DNA from: Calothrix sp. PCC 7103
GTDB taxonomy: Bacteria; Cyanobacteriota; Cyanobacteriia; Cyanobacteriales; Nostocaceae
Assembly (NCBI RefSeq): GCF_000331305.1
Contig: NZ_KB217482.1
Location: 124,001-188,000 of the forward strand
Length of the DNA stretch: 64,000 nt
Direction: 5' to 3'
The notes under the pieces: generated by a model
Database searches by the model: none
The model's input: only the letters and a program-made list of their open reading frames with translations
What the model was told of the DNA's origin: nothing
Position numbers and translations under genes: made by a program
Shown: piece after piece, positions 32,322-41,900 of the stretch
Numbering within the stretch: position 1 is the first letter of the stretch
How the letters are laid out: each line of letters begins with the position of its first letter

Positions 32322-33914
32322 TTAAAATTGAATATTAGTCGGATGTAAATAGATAACAGCATTTCCTAGCTCTTTTGGCTCTAACTTGTGTAGTCCACCT
32401 CCGTATACACGGCCGGAAGAAATTAGAGCTTCGCTATCAATATGATTAAGAATTAGCCATATTTCTTTAAGTAGCGAGGGTTGATGTAGAAGCGCTTCTT
32501 TTAAAATAGGTTTTGGATATAGCATTAGGTAAACGTTGGAAACAATGGCGTTAGAGTGATTGAAGATAAATCGGAAAGGTTTACCTCGACTAGTGTCAAC
32601 ACGTCCCATGTATGTACAAAGGTACGGCACCGGAGAACGATTTTCTTGTGAGTACCAAAGGTTACGATGTTTACATAAATAGCGGGAGCTAATACCGTTA
32701 TCTACACCTGTTTGAAGATATTTGTAGAGTGGGGGATAATTGGTTTGTACTTCAGATAAGGGTAAATTACAATCTAGTAAAAATAGCTGTTGTTTTAATA
32801 GGGGATTACCTATATTATCTGCTGGGATTTCATCTACTGTTAAATATCTTGGGCTTGGTAGAATTGGTTTTAAAAATTTAGTAGGTATTTGGTGGGTATC
32901 TATTTGTTCAGGTGTTAGTATAAAAAAATCGTTTGCTCCTGTTGCTATTCCGCGTTTTACGGTAAATAATTCTTTAAGTTGAAATTGCTTTAAATCGGAG
33001 TTATTGTACTGTGGGATGTAATGCTGTGCGGGATTATTGAGATTCTTCGCTACGCTCAGAATGACATTTTTGGATTTTGCAATAATTGTTGTCCATTTGG
33101 GAGTTTTTTGTAGTATTTCGGATGAAACAAGTGTTCTCTGTTGAGGTGCCTTCAAGCTACCACCATAAGTAAATTCGATTGTATGATTAGAGGGTGGTAA
33201 AGCTTTCTTGAACCAAACAACTGCACTTGATACGAGTGCATCATCAAATTGTACGTCACTTGGGCAGAAACGATGGACGCGCAATAATGTGGTACTATTT
33301 AGTAAATATTTTTTAATTTGCTCTCCATAATTTACGTCCATAAACCCGCTAGGAATTAACCAACCAGCAATTCCTTCTTCAGCTATCCATTTTGATGCAA
33401 TGCATAAGAAGTGACAGTATAAAGAAGCTAACTGACTAAGCTTTACCCCTGCTAAATAAAAACTTTGGTTTTGTAAACGAATTTTATCACTACGACTTAA
33501 ATGATGATGACGCACGTAAGGAGGGTTACATATAAGTAAGTTAGCTTTTTCATCTTCACTTAAAGGAGGTGTTGCTTGAGTAAAGTCACAAATATTTAAT
33601 TGTAGGGATGTATTACGCCAAAGTGAAATAGCTTCTAAAGCATAGTAAGGGTCAATTTCATATCCTGTTACTGTTTCTATTTGCGATGATGAAAAAACTT
33701 GTAGCAGTGCTGAATAAAATGAACCAGTGCCAAAGGCAGGGTCAAGAAAGCGGATTTTTTGGTTAGCTGGAATTAAACTTTTAGCGTATTCTAAAATCTC
33801 GGTTGCTAAGTTTGTTGGCGTCGCAAACTGACCAAGCTTGTTACGGTCAAGTTGGGTTTTGGCGCCATCAAGTCGTGTTTGTAGTAGTAATCTTGCTGTT
33901 TCAAATGTTGTCAT
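32322..33914 (-). CDS. DNA adenine methyltransferase of a XamI-like R-M system
   Basis: 530 aa. LGQFATP at about 27-33, SAM motif LDPAFGTGSFY (about 57-67) and the catalytic NPPY (about 129-132) define an N6-adenine methyltransferase of the gamma class; the C-terminal 230 residues are the target-recognition domain. The nuclease fragment lies 5 bases upstream (33920-34660) on the same strand. Residues about 283-293 (NVILSVAKNLN) are the translation of a dispersed cyanobacterial repeat (33043-33067) inserted in frame between two domains. Modification function should be intact. Confidence 0.85.
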   Translation of the reverse strand: MTTFETARLLLQTRLDGAKTQLDRNKLGQFATPTNLATEILEYAKSLIPANQKIRFLDPAFGTGSFYSALLQVFSSSQIETVTGYEIDPYYALEAISLWRNTSLQLNICDFTQATPPLSEDEKANLLICNPPYVRHHHLSRSDKIRLQNQSFYLAGVKLSQLASLYCHFLCIASKWIAEEGIAGWLIPSGFMDVNYGEQIKKYLLNSTTLLRVHRFCPSDVQFDDALVSSAVVWFKKALPPSNHTIEFTYGGSLKAPQQRTLVSSEILQKTPKWTTIIAKSKNVILSVAKNLNNPAQHYIPQYNNSDLKQFQLKELFTVKRGIATGANDFFILTPEQIDTHQIPTKFLKPILPSPRYLTVDEIPADNIGNPLLKQQLFLLDCNLPLSEVQTNYPPLYKYLQTGVDNGISSRYLCKHRNLWYSQENRSPVPYLCTYMGRVDTSRGKPFRFIFNHSNAIVSNVYLMLYPKPILKEALLHQPSLLKEIWLILNHIDSEALISSGRVYGGGLHKLEPKELGNAVIYLHPTNIQF

Positions 33915-33919
33915 AGCGT

Positions 33920-34883
33920 TTATAACCCAAATAATTCCAAGTAATCAATTCGATGCTCCCACAGCCAATCTATTCCTTCTGCTGCTTCGTATCCTAAGTA
34001 ACCACTGTCGAAGTAGCCGCAGAGAAATAAAATAAATCTTATATTATCGCTGTAAGTATTCTTTAATTGTCCTGCTTTAACAGCTTCTTCTTTACGTCGT
34101 TTGTTAGGGTTCGTAAAATCTCCGGCTGACTTTGCTTCAATTAGCAAAGGTAAGTCTTGAATAGAAGATTGCAGCGGCTTAATTACGGCATCTATAGGAA
34201 TGTTGACTTGTTTACTGCCAGTCTGTAAGTTTACAGGAATATTAAGTCTAAATGTAAACGTTCCCGGTTGCATAGTATCAAATCGCAATCCAGGACGTAT
34301 TGGGGCGTAAGAATAACCACGATTTTCTAACCACTGCCGGATTAAAGCAAGTTGTCTTTGCTCTTGAGCGTTGCGAATAATCGGGTCTGCAACGGCGCCG
34401 CAAAGTCGGTCTGCTACAATTGTTGCTGCTCTATAAATTTGGGCTTCGGTCGGCGCCACTCCTGTATCGAGCCAAGAAAATATATCTTTATCAATCAAAC
34501 GTGCTAAAACTTGGCTAACTTTTTGTAGTTCTGTATCTACCAACGCACTTTCCATTTTTGGTGGAATACGCTGCCTTTCCTCCATATTTTTTACGAGGTT
34601 GGGTAAAACACCAGCTAATCCAATGAGACGGTCACGGGCAATTGGTGGCGCCGTTGCCATTCTGAGTATAGGTAATACAGATAGGATGCTGTCGTAAGGT
34701 AGCGGCTGTAATATTAGTTAAATTAGTCGTCCAAGTTAGCGCTGACTCAACTTGTTGCGTTGTTGTGACACGAGTTTGACGGTACGCCACTGGCGCAAAC
34801 TGCATAAACCAAGTGTTATATAGGTCAACTGATAGGGCAATATCCTGCTTCCATAAATGTGGTTTGTCAGCATTAACGGGCAC
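33920..34883 (-). pseudogene. XamI-family restriction endonuclease, frameshifted
   Basis: Two overlapping frames make one XamI-type protein: the first (34883 to about 34700) gives MPVNADKPHLWKQDIALSVD...LRQHP, the second, read about one base out of frame, continues ILSVLPILRMATAPPIARDRL and runs to 33920. The join lies near 34690-34700, around CATCCTATCTG. The intact protein would be about 320 aa, the usual size. The 246-aa ORF starting at the internal ATG (34660) has lost the N-terminal domain. Candidate nuclease residues near IDAVIKP...LLIEAKSAG (D...E-x-K) remain. Either a genuine inactivation with the methylase retained, or a sequencing error. Confidence 0.75.
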
Positions 34884-34941
34884 TACTAAACTTCCTTTAG
34901 GTGATAGGGGTTGTATAAATTAAGGTTTTTCTGTTGTTGAT

Positions 34942-35625
34942 TTACTGTAAATACTTGGCTTTCATAGTTTGCATTGTTTTTTCTTGTCCTGCCATGAGCC
35001 TTTGTACTCGTAGTTGTTTAGCTTGCTGTAGGTAAGAGTTCTGTGTGCGTTGAGGCAGGTTTTCCCAGTTACGAACCATGACATCAACTAAAATTTCGTA
35101 GGGTATACCTGATGACGCGCGGAATTGCTGCAATTTAGCAACTGCTTCACCAGAAAGCCGCATTGCTACTTTCTTGAATTCTGTATCTTGTAGGTAAGAT
35201 TCTTGATAGGTATATTCTTGAAGACTAGATTCTGGAAAACTAGATTCTTGGTTGGTTGAATCTTTTGTTGATTTGGTAGTTTCTTGGGTTTGAGGATTTT
35301 GTACATCTGGAATTATAGTATCTAACTTACTAGCTTCTATAAAACTAGTTTCTTGATTAGCAGATTCTTGTTTTTGAGATTCTGCTATATGTTTACCAGA
35401 TTCTTGTGGCGCGATAATTGCAGTATCGTTACTAGTTTCGAGGATTGTTTCTAATGTAGATGATTCTGGTTTAGTAGATTCTTGTTTTATAGTTTCTAGA
35501 TTTGTGATTTCTTCTAAATTAGTATCTAGATCTAAAGCTTGCACAGTAGGCGTTTCAGTTTTTTTACTGACAGGCGCCTGTATACGTATAGGTCCAGTGG
35601 GCAACTTCTTTTTAGGTGTTGTCAT
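34942..35625 (-). CDS. ParB-like partner protein with low-complexity linker and C-terminal RHH
   Basis: 227 aa, immediately downstream of the ParA gene (12-base gap). Residues about 35-140 are a low-complexity region built from repeated QES/ESS/QET units. The C-terminal 85 residues (KVAMRLSGEAVAKLQQFRAS then IPYEILVDVMVRNW) look like a ribbon-helix-helix DNA-binding domain. In plasmid partition loci with ParA of this type, a small RHH protein binds the centromere. The repetitive linker is unusual. Assignment rests on position and fold pattern. Confidence 0.6.
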   Translation of the reverse strand: MTTPKKKLPTGPIRIQAPVSKKTETPTVQALDLDTNLEEITNLETIKQESTKPESSTLETILETSNDTAIIAPQESGKHIAESQKQESANQETSFIEASKLDTIIPDVQNPQTQETTKSTKDSTNQESSFPESSLQEYTYQESYLQDTEFKKVAMRLSGEAVAKLQQFRASSGIPYEILVDVMVRNWENLPQRTQNSYLQQAKQLRVQRLMAGQEKTMQTMKAKYLQ

Positions 35626-35637
35626 AATTTATCTCTG

Positions 35638-36462
35638 TTATTTTTTTAATTCTGACTTCCGACTTTTTCTTATTGCGTCAACAGCTTCTATATAAGGTTG
35701 TGCTAAAGACTTCTCTCCAGCTTCCAGCAGTGACCACCCAGCATGGTTTGTTTGCTGAACTACTGTACTTTGACGAACGGAACTAAATATATGGACTTCT
35801 GGAAGTGCTTCTTTGAGTGCTGTTATTGCTGCTTTAGAAATACGGGTTTGATTGGCGCCTGCCCAAGCGTCTCTGGTAGGTATAATTCCTAAAAGACGCG
35901 GCACCTGAAAGTCAAGTTCTTCGAGTTCTTGAACTAAAACTGAAGTACTAACTGCGCCAGTGACTCCTTTGGGGGTACATTCGGTAGGAATAACCAAAAA
36001 GTCAGCGGCGAGAATTGCGTTATATGTAAGGATACCTTTCGAGGGTGGAGCATCGATGACGATAAAGTCGTACTCGGAAAGGATAGGTTTCAACGCACGC
36101 TTGAGAAAACGCTCGCGTCCTGGTTCCATTGCAATTGCATCGGCTGCCCTCGATAAACTATAGTCACTGGGTGCAAGTAGTAGGCGCCCTTTGCGGTCTT
36201 CGTTGGTCGGGAGTAAAATAATTTCCTTAATTTGTACGCGGTCGGTGTCAGGTAAAATAGTCTCCGCGATGGTAGCAGATTCGGAAAGGTCGTTTATACC
36301 AAGCCATTGACTCAAGTTTCCTTGCGGATCGAAATCGACAGCTAGAGTTTTACCTTTATCTGAAAGCATCGTGGCGATGTTTAAGACGGTGGTGGTTTTG
36401 CCAGAACCTCCGCTTAGACAAGAAATAGCGATAACAGTTGCTAGTTTAGATGATTCTTCCAT
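35638..36462 (-). CDS. ParA-family partition ATPase
   Basis: 274 aa, the usual ParA/Soj size. The nucleotide loop is SGGSGKTTT at 17-25: a deviant Walker A with the second lysine, but the signature lysine normally preceding GG is Ser. VDFDPQGNLSQWLG (switch I) and FIVIDAPPSKGIL (Walker B) are intact. Together with the RHH partner it is the best plasmid-maintenance candidate of the window. It would segregate the replicon by patterning on the nucleoid. The upstream region contains tandem dispersed repeats. Confidence 0.85.
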   Translation of the reverse strand: MEESSKLATVIAISCLSGGSGKTTTVLNIATMLSDKGKTLAVDFDPQGNLSQWLGINDLSESATIAETILPDTDRVQIKEIILLPTNEDRKGRLLLAPSDYSLSRAADAIAMEPGRERFLKRALKPILSEYDFIVIDAPPSKGILTYNAILAADFLVIPTECTPKGVTGAVSTSVLVQELEELDFQVPRLLGIIPTRDAWAGANQTRISKAAITALKEALPEVHIFSSVRQSTVVQQTNHAGWSLLEAGEKSLAQPYIEAVDAIRKSRKSELKK

Positions 36463-36857
36463 CTAGTTAGGTAGATTATATAAAGTAGAAAACAAGATTC
36501 TTGAAAAGAAGAATAGCATATAATGTTGCATAGTCAACATAAGGAGGGGAAAATATAGGTAATTAGTGGTCTGTGTCATTAATTTTGAGGAGTTGTGTAA
36601 CAGGAATCCAGTGATATATATTTTTTTTACCACAGAGACGCAGAGTACACAGAGAGTAAGAGGATTGAACCACAAAGACACAAAGAACACAAAGTAAAGA
36701 AGAAAGAAAAGAGAACACACCAAAACTATTGACACAGACCATTAGTTTAATGCGGGAATCTAAATATCCTGTATACCAAGGAGTCAGTGAGGAAAACCAG
36801 TTTTGATGTTTTTGTTTTGAAAGTGGTAAAGTCAAATAAATGTGGAGGTGGTAAGTT
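36463..36857. repeat. Gene-free interval with two joined dispersed repeats
   Basis: 395 bases without gene. TACCACAGAGACGCAGAGT then ACACAGAGAG at 36628-36656, followed at 36667 by AACCACAAAGACACAAAG and AACACAAAG. The flanks GGTCTGTGTCA (36568) and TGACACAGACC (36731) form an inverted pair around both, suggesting a composite element of about 175 bases. GTGGAGGTGG precedes the Uma2 start at 36858. Confidence 0.6.
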
Positions 36858-37514
36858 ATGACCCAAGCCCAAACACAAACCGAAACAAAATTATACACGT
36901 TCGATGAGTTTATCGAATGGTATCCGGAGAACTCGGAAGTCCGGTACGAATTATATGATGGAGTAATTGTTGAGATGCCTAAACCTAGGGGAAAGCATTC
37001 AAAGTTAACAGGCTCTCTTGGTGGAAAATTACTTAAAGTCATTGATAAAATGGGTAAAACCAATATTTGGTTTATTCCCAGAGAATCAATCGTTAGGCCT
37101 TTTCGCGACAAGTCTGGGTACGAACCGGATATCATTGTTTTGGATGAAGACACTATCGGTGCTGAGACACGTTGGGAAAGTGAGTCAGTTATTGAAAAAG
37201 CTACTTCAGTCAAATTGATAGTAGAAGTTGTGAGTACTAATTGGCAGGATGATTACCACGACAAACGTCGCGATTATGAAATTATGGGTATTCCAGAATT
37301 TTGGATTGTAGATTATGCTGCCTGGGGAGGGCGTGAATTTATTGGCTATCCCAAGCAACCTACTGTCTTTGTATATGAGCTAGTTGACGGGGAATACGTA
37401 AAAACAACGTTCAGGGAAAATAAGGTAATTGTCTCCCCCACATTCCCTGGTTTTAATATGACCGCACAACAGGTTTTTGATTTAGCTTTGAAACCTGGAA
37501 CTGCCGAAGCATAA
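36858..37514 (+). CDS. Uma2-family (DUF820) nuclease-like protein
   Basis: 218 aa. The pattern GYEPDIIVLDED...LIVEVVSTNW...DDYHDKRRDYEIMGIPEFWIVDY is the PD-(D/E)XK-like core of the Uma2 family: Asp in EPDI, Glu in VEVVS and Lys in DKRRDY. The family is hugely expanded in cyanobacteria, often several per genome, with unknown biological role. GGAGGTGG precedes the ATG by 8 bases. A second, divergent member lies convergently at 37524-38165. Confidence 0.85.
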   Translation: MTQAQTQTETKLYTFDEFIEWYPENSEVRYELYDGVIVEMPKPRGKHSKLTGSLGGKLLKVIDKMGKTNIWFIPRESIVRPFRDKSGYEPDIIVLDEDTIGAETRWESESVIEKATSVKLIVEVVSTNWQDDYHDKRRDYEIMGIPEFWIVDYAAWGGREFIGYPKQPTVFVYELVDGEYVKTTFRENKVIVSPTFPGFNMTAQQVFDLALKPGTAEA

Positions 37515-37523
37515 AGTTAGCAA

Positions 37524-38165
37524 TTATTGCAAAGCTGATGTTAAAGAACTGCGTAATTCACGAATGGCGACACCTGTACCACGCGCGCTCGCTGCGTCTA
37601 AGCATTGAGTTATGAGAGTTTGCAAATCTACATTAGGGAAGTAACGACTGGTTGGTTGTAGCTGGTATTTATTTTGCTGCAAGCTGTAAATTAATAATTG
37701 ATTACGTTTGAATAGCCAAACTTCTGGGACACAATACGGTGCATAGTCATCGACATCGGTATACGAAGTAACATCAATTTCGATTGCTAAATCTGGTGAT
37801 GGGTCGGTTTTCCAATCCAACCTGTCGCGTCCGACCACTGCTTGCCAATTGTCTATATAAAAACAATAATCTGGTTCAATGCCACTTTCAGAGGGCAGTT
37901 CCATTGTAATGGGAGTAAATGCTTCGTAGTTGCGGCTCTGGGTATCAAGTAAAACTTTTACAACATCTGCCAAAATATTTGCTTCTCGTCCGTGTTTTGG
38001 CAGTGGTGACATTAATAAAATTTCTCCAGAGCGGTACTTAATGCGTGGAATGGAAGAATCGCCTCGGCTATCACAGAGGGTACGATATAGTTGCCAAGAA
38101 CCAGGCACTCGCACCAACATTCCGGAAGGTAGCTGAATTTTTTCAGTTGAAATTAAGGCGTACAT
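37524..38165 (-). CDS. Uma2-family (DUF820) nuclease-like protein
   Basis: 213 aa. GIEPDYCFYI...SPDLAIEIDVTS...YAPYCVPEVWLF gives the Uma2 core; the Lys of the canonical DKxxDY segment is replaced (TDVDDYAPYCVPE), so catalytic competence is uncertain. Convergent with the Uma2 gene at 36858, with 9 bases between the two stops. Confidence 0.8.
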   Translation of the reverse strand: MYALISTEKIQLPSGMLVRVPGSWQLYRTLCDSRGDSSIPRIKYRSGEILLMSPLPKHGREANILADVVKVLLDTQSRNYEAFTPITMELPSESGIEPDYCFYIDNWQAVVGRDRLDWKTDPSPDLAIEIDVTSYTDVDDYAPYCVPEVWLFKRNQLLIYSLQQNKYQLQPTSRYFPNVDLQTLITQCLDAASARGTGVAIRELRSSLTSALQ

Positions 38166-38229
38166 AGTTTTGGTGGGGCAATTCTTTGATTGTAGCTCTC
38201 ATGGTTCAATATTAATTGGGCAGATAAAT

Positions 38230-38556
38230 TTATTTAGGTTTACGTGACTTCTTTATCTCTCGTTCTACTACACTTTGCCAACTACAACGACCTTTGGCGC
38301 CTGGTATGGGTTGAAGTTGTTCGCGACAGTAGTATAGTATGAGATGCTTGGCGCCGAATAATCCTGAAAAATTCTTGAAATACACTGAATAATAACCGTA
38401 TTGCCTTGAGTATCCGTCAATTACTCCAGTTTGTCCACTCATATCTCGAAGGTTGTAGGCATCGTATCCGGTAACGATAACCTTGGCGCCGTTACTCAGA
38501 ATGGAAAAATCTAATTCAAGCTGGGTTAAGTTGGGGTGCGTTTTTTTAATTGACAT
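38230..38556 (-). CDS. SH3/KOW-like small protein
   Basis: 108 aa. Residues about 22-75 (NGAKVIVTGYDAY...GQTGVIDGYSRQYGYYSVYFKNF) are a five-stranded beta-barrel type sequence resembling the SH3-like domain in the coiled-coil protein at 4485-5801. The C-terminal 30 residues are strongly basic. It could bind nucleic acid or protein; function unknown. Confidence 0.5.
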   Translation of the reverse strand: MSIKKTHPNLTQLELDFSILSNGAKVIVTGYDAYNLRDMSGQTGVIDGYSRQYGYYSVYFKNFSGLFGAKHLILYYCREQLQPIPGAKGRCSWQSVVEREIKKSRKPK

Positions 38557-38916
38557 GGTGATTGCGTAAAAACTTCACCCCATGCAATTAATAACGCTAT
38601 TTTAAATACTTACATTTCAATATAGTTTAATTTATTACACGTTTACATGATTCCATACTTAAGAACTTGTTCTATGCTAGGTGACAATTATAAGTTGGTG
38701 CGATCAGGCTACGGCTCAATAGAGTCAAAATTTATTTTTTGGTAGTTTATTCTGCGCTTTCACTACTATTAAAGACGCGAGGAACATCGCGTCTCTACAA
38801 AGATTTTATTATGGTTATGCTACCGGACATGATATAATATCGCTCTTCCTTCTGCTCTCTGTCCTCTGCCTTTTATTCGTGCCATTTGGCTATAAGGCTA
38901 AGGAGATTTTGTAAAT
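38557..38916. repeat. Intergenic interval with GAGACGCG palindrome and dispersed repeat
   Basis: 360 bases without gene. AAAGACGCGAGG/ACATCGCGTCTCT (38771-38796) is copy 3 of the GAGACGCG palindrome; it runs directly into the repeat of 1405-1447 (38795-38840), then GCTCTCTGTCCTCTGCC. It separates the plasmid-type genes from the biosynthetic cluster and lies downstream of the synthase stop. Confidence 0.6.
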
Positions 38917-41900
38917 CTAAAGTCGTGATTCTTGCAAACAAATGGCTATATCTTTAACTTCATAAATTCTTAAATTTGGTTTCCACAAACTAGCATCACC
39001 GACTATAATAACTTTGTCCTGTGTTTCATCTATTTTAGTTAGATGAATTTCCAAGCACATGTTAGTTTCACTATGAGGAATTTGACCACGGTATTTCCAA
39101 ATAGTTTTATGGTCTGTTAAGGATGTAAATTGTGGCGATTTTAGATGTTTGCCTAAACCGAGTTCTAATGCATATGCTTGCATCGCCTGGATAATTGATT
39201 CTATACCTAAAGAACCTGGCATTACAGGGTCTAGGTAAAAATGGCATTTAAAGAACCAATCAGTTAATTTAACTTTTTTAGTTGCGTAAATATAACCGTA
39301 GTTATACTTTCCTCCACCTGGGATAATCATAACTTCATTCAGTAAATCTAGTTGGTTATTTGCTAAACGATAATAAGGTTTATCAAAATGATTATGGTAA
39401 TATTTACTACGGCTATCTATAGCTTTTAAATCAATTTTGATTTCGGGTAGCTGCTTGATATTCTCATGCTTGTACCAAGGTTGAATATATCTACCCCTAT
39501 CTAGCCCTATCTGATTTTCTAAAGCTGTAGCGCTAAAATGACCAAAGGTCGCATCTCCTTGATAAAATACTTCCCCATCACAAGACATTTGAAAATCAAA
39601 GCTTTGAATAATTGAACCTTGAACGCTTGCTGAAGATAATAGTTGTGATGTGTTGGTAATAGTTTTTCCTCGAATATCTATATCTTTGATGAGATGACCT
39701 TTCCCATCTAAGTTACGAAAGAATAAGCTCTTATTTGGATACTGTAAAGTACTACCTAAGTAAGCTGAAAGGAAACCACAAGGTTGTAGAGCCATCTCCA
39801 TTAAAATTGAGTAAGGTACATTTGGAGATGAATTTTGGCGATAGTACCAGGGTTCTAAAGGAGTATCATATTCTGTGATTATTGTTGACCCTTTGGTAAG
39901 TTGACGGCGTTGGCCTCGCACTTCTAAAACTCTATGCACCAAATTTAGATGGGTATTAGGCATTCGCGAGGTTTTAATGTTTCCTTGTCCGTAAATTTCA
40001 TATTCCTTACCAAAACACTTAGAAATATCACCTATACAAAACTCACGGATATGTTCTTCATTCAATAAAGCTGTTTTTTCATGATTTGTTTTAGGGAAGT
40101 TAAGAGAAATTTTTTGGTTAGAAGTCGAGTGAAACTGGGTAGGATTATTTTCTGATAATTGCAACCCTAAATCTTGAAAATAAACAATAACTTTATCATT
40201 CAAAATTATTTCAACATTACATTTCGCATAAGGTTTAGGCGCCACGCCAATTTCGGTTACCTCCATCCGATAAATTAACTTGGCTGTCATTGGGGTAACT
40301 TGTCCCCGGCAACGCACTACCTGACGCAAGCCTGGAATTGGTTGAAAACGTGCATCGGTAGTACAAGTCTGTAAGCCTAAATATAAGAGATAAAGTTGTA
40401 ACAGTTGACCACAACCTTCAGCCATCAAAGAACCAGCCATTACTTGGTCGTTTTTGAAGTGGCAAGGAAAATACCAGTCTTCCGGCTCAAGGTCTTTCTC
40501 TGCAATAATTAAACCTAATCCCCAGGCGCCTCCTGTTGGGTCAACTGAAGGAACACGGTCGAGCATTAAAATATTTTTGGGAGGCAGATGTAAGGAAGGA
40601 TTTAAGCCATCTTGTCTATAATGTTCACCAAAACAAGCTGTAACATTTCCTTGTGTTAAAGATAATAAATCGGTAATATCAAAGCTGGTTTTTTGACAGA
40701 TAAGTAATGGCTCAAAGTACTGTTTTTTCACTTGTTTTTTTGCAGCAATTTCTTTTTCAGAGAAAAGAACACCTCTCCCTTGTTCTAATTGCTCATCCGA
40801 GAAGAAGCCAGCACAACCCCCATCCATTTTCAAAACCATCTTATCGCCAACAAAACATTCGTAGCTAAAAAAGAAGAGTAAATTATCTCCACTTTTCACA
40901 AAAGAATTAATTTTGATATCGTATCTAAGGGTTTCTCCTTCCTTTGGCAAATCATCGAGAAACGTTAAGGTACAATCAAGAAGACGATAAACTAGGCGCC
41001 CTTTATTTTCAAAGTCAATTCCTAAATAACTAATTAGCAATAAATCACATTGCCCAGATTCTACGGCGACTGCCCAAGGAATTTGTCTATCAACTGAGTA
41101 CCAAGCATTCTTAGGAATATCATATTCAGTTGTCATCGAACATGATTTAAAAATATCTTTTTTTGCATCTAATTTTGTGACTCTACTAACTAACAAGTAA
41201 GGTGGCATTGGTAGCCTTACTCTTCGGGAGTATGAATCAATAATTTTATATTCCTCACCAAATACATTAGATATTTTACCTTCAGCAAACTCTAGTAAAT
41301 CAGCTTGATTCCAAATACATTGTTTAGATTCTACTGGAGCAGATTGAGATTCGACGATAGAATGCTGGGAGTTAGCTATCTGTAATTGAAATATCTTAAT
41401 ATTTTGTTGCATAGTAGTTTGAGAGAGTTTATGTTGAAAAAAAAGTTTATTTTCTGCTGTTAAGATACTTGGCATAATTCTATTGCCACCTAAAGTAATT
41501 TTTTTGATAAGCGATTTCTTTACTTTTAGATTTTCTGCGCTAGGAGAATAGAGTGGGGATAAGTCTACAGTTATACCATGACTGACTAATTTCGCTAGGA
41601 CTCTGACTATATTGATGTGGTCATTTACTCCTGGGACATTAATGGGCATGGCAACATATTCTTTACCTTTTAAATTTTCTCGAAGCCATCGAGAACAGCT
41701 ATTTTTTGCCCCTAACTCGATAAATATTCTGGCGCCGTCTTCATAAACGCGATTACATATTTTAGGGAAGTCAACTGTTTGACACACAAGTCTGGCAGCA
41801 TTGTTTGCAAGAGTATCGATATCAAGAGAGATAGGAGTTCCATCAATTCCAGAATAAAATTGAATATTTGGCGCCTTGTGGATGGGAATAGTATGGAGTT

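Noticed and set aside
36563-37213. 216-codon minus-strand ORF
   Set aside because: Half of it is antisense to the Uma2 gene and the rest translates dispersed repeats.
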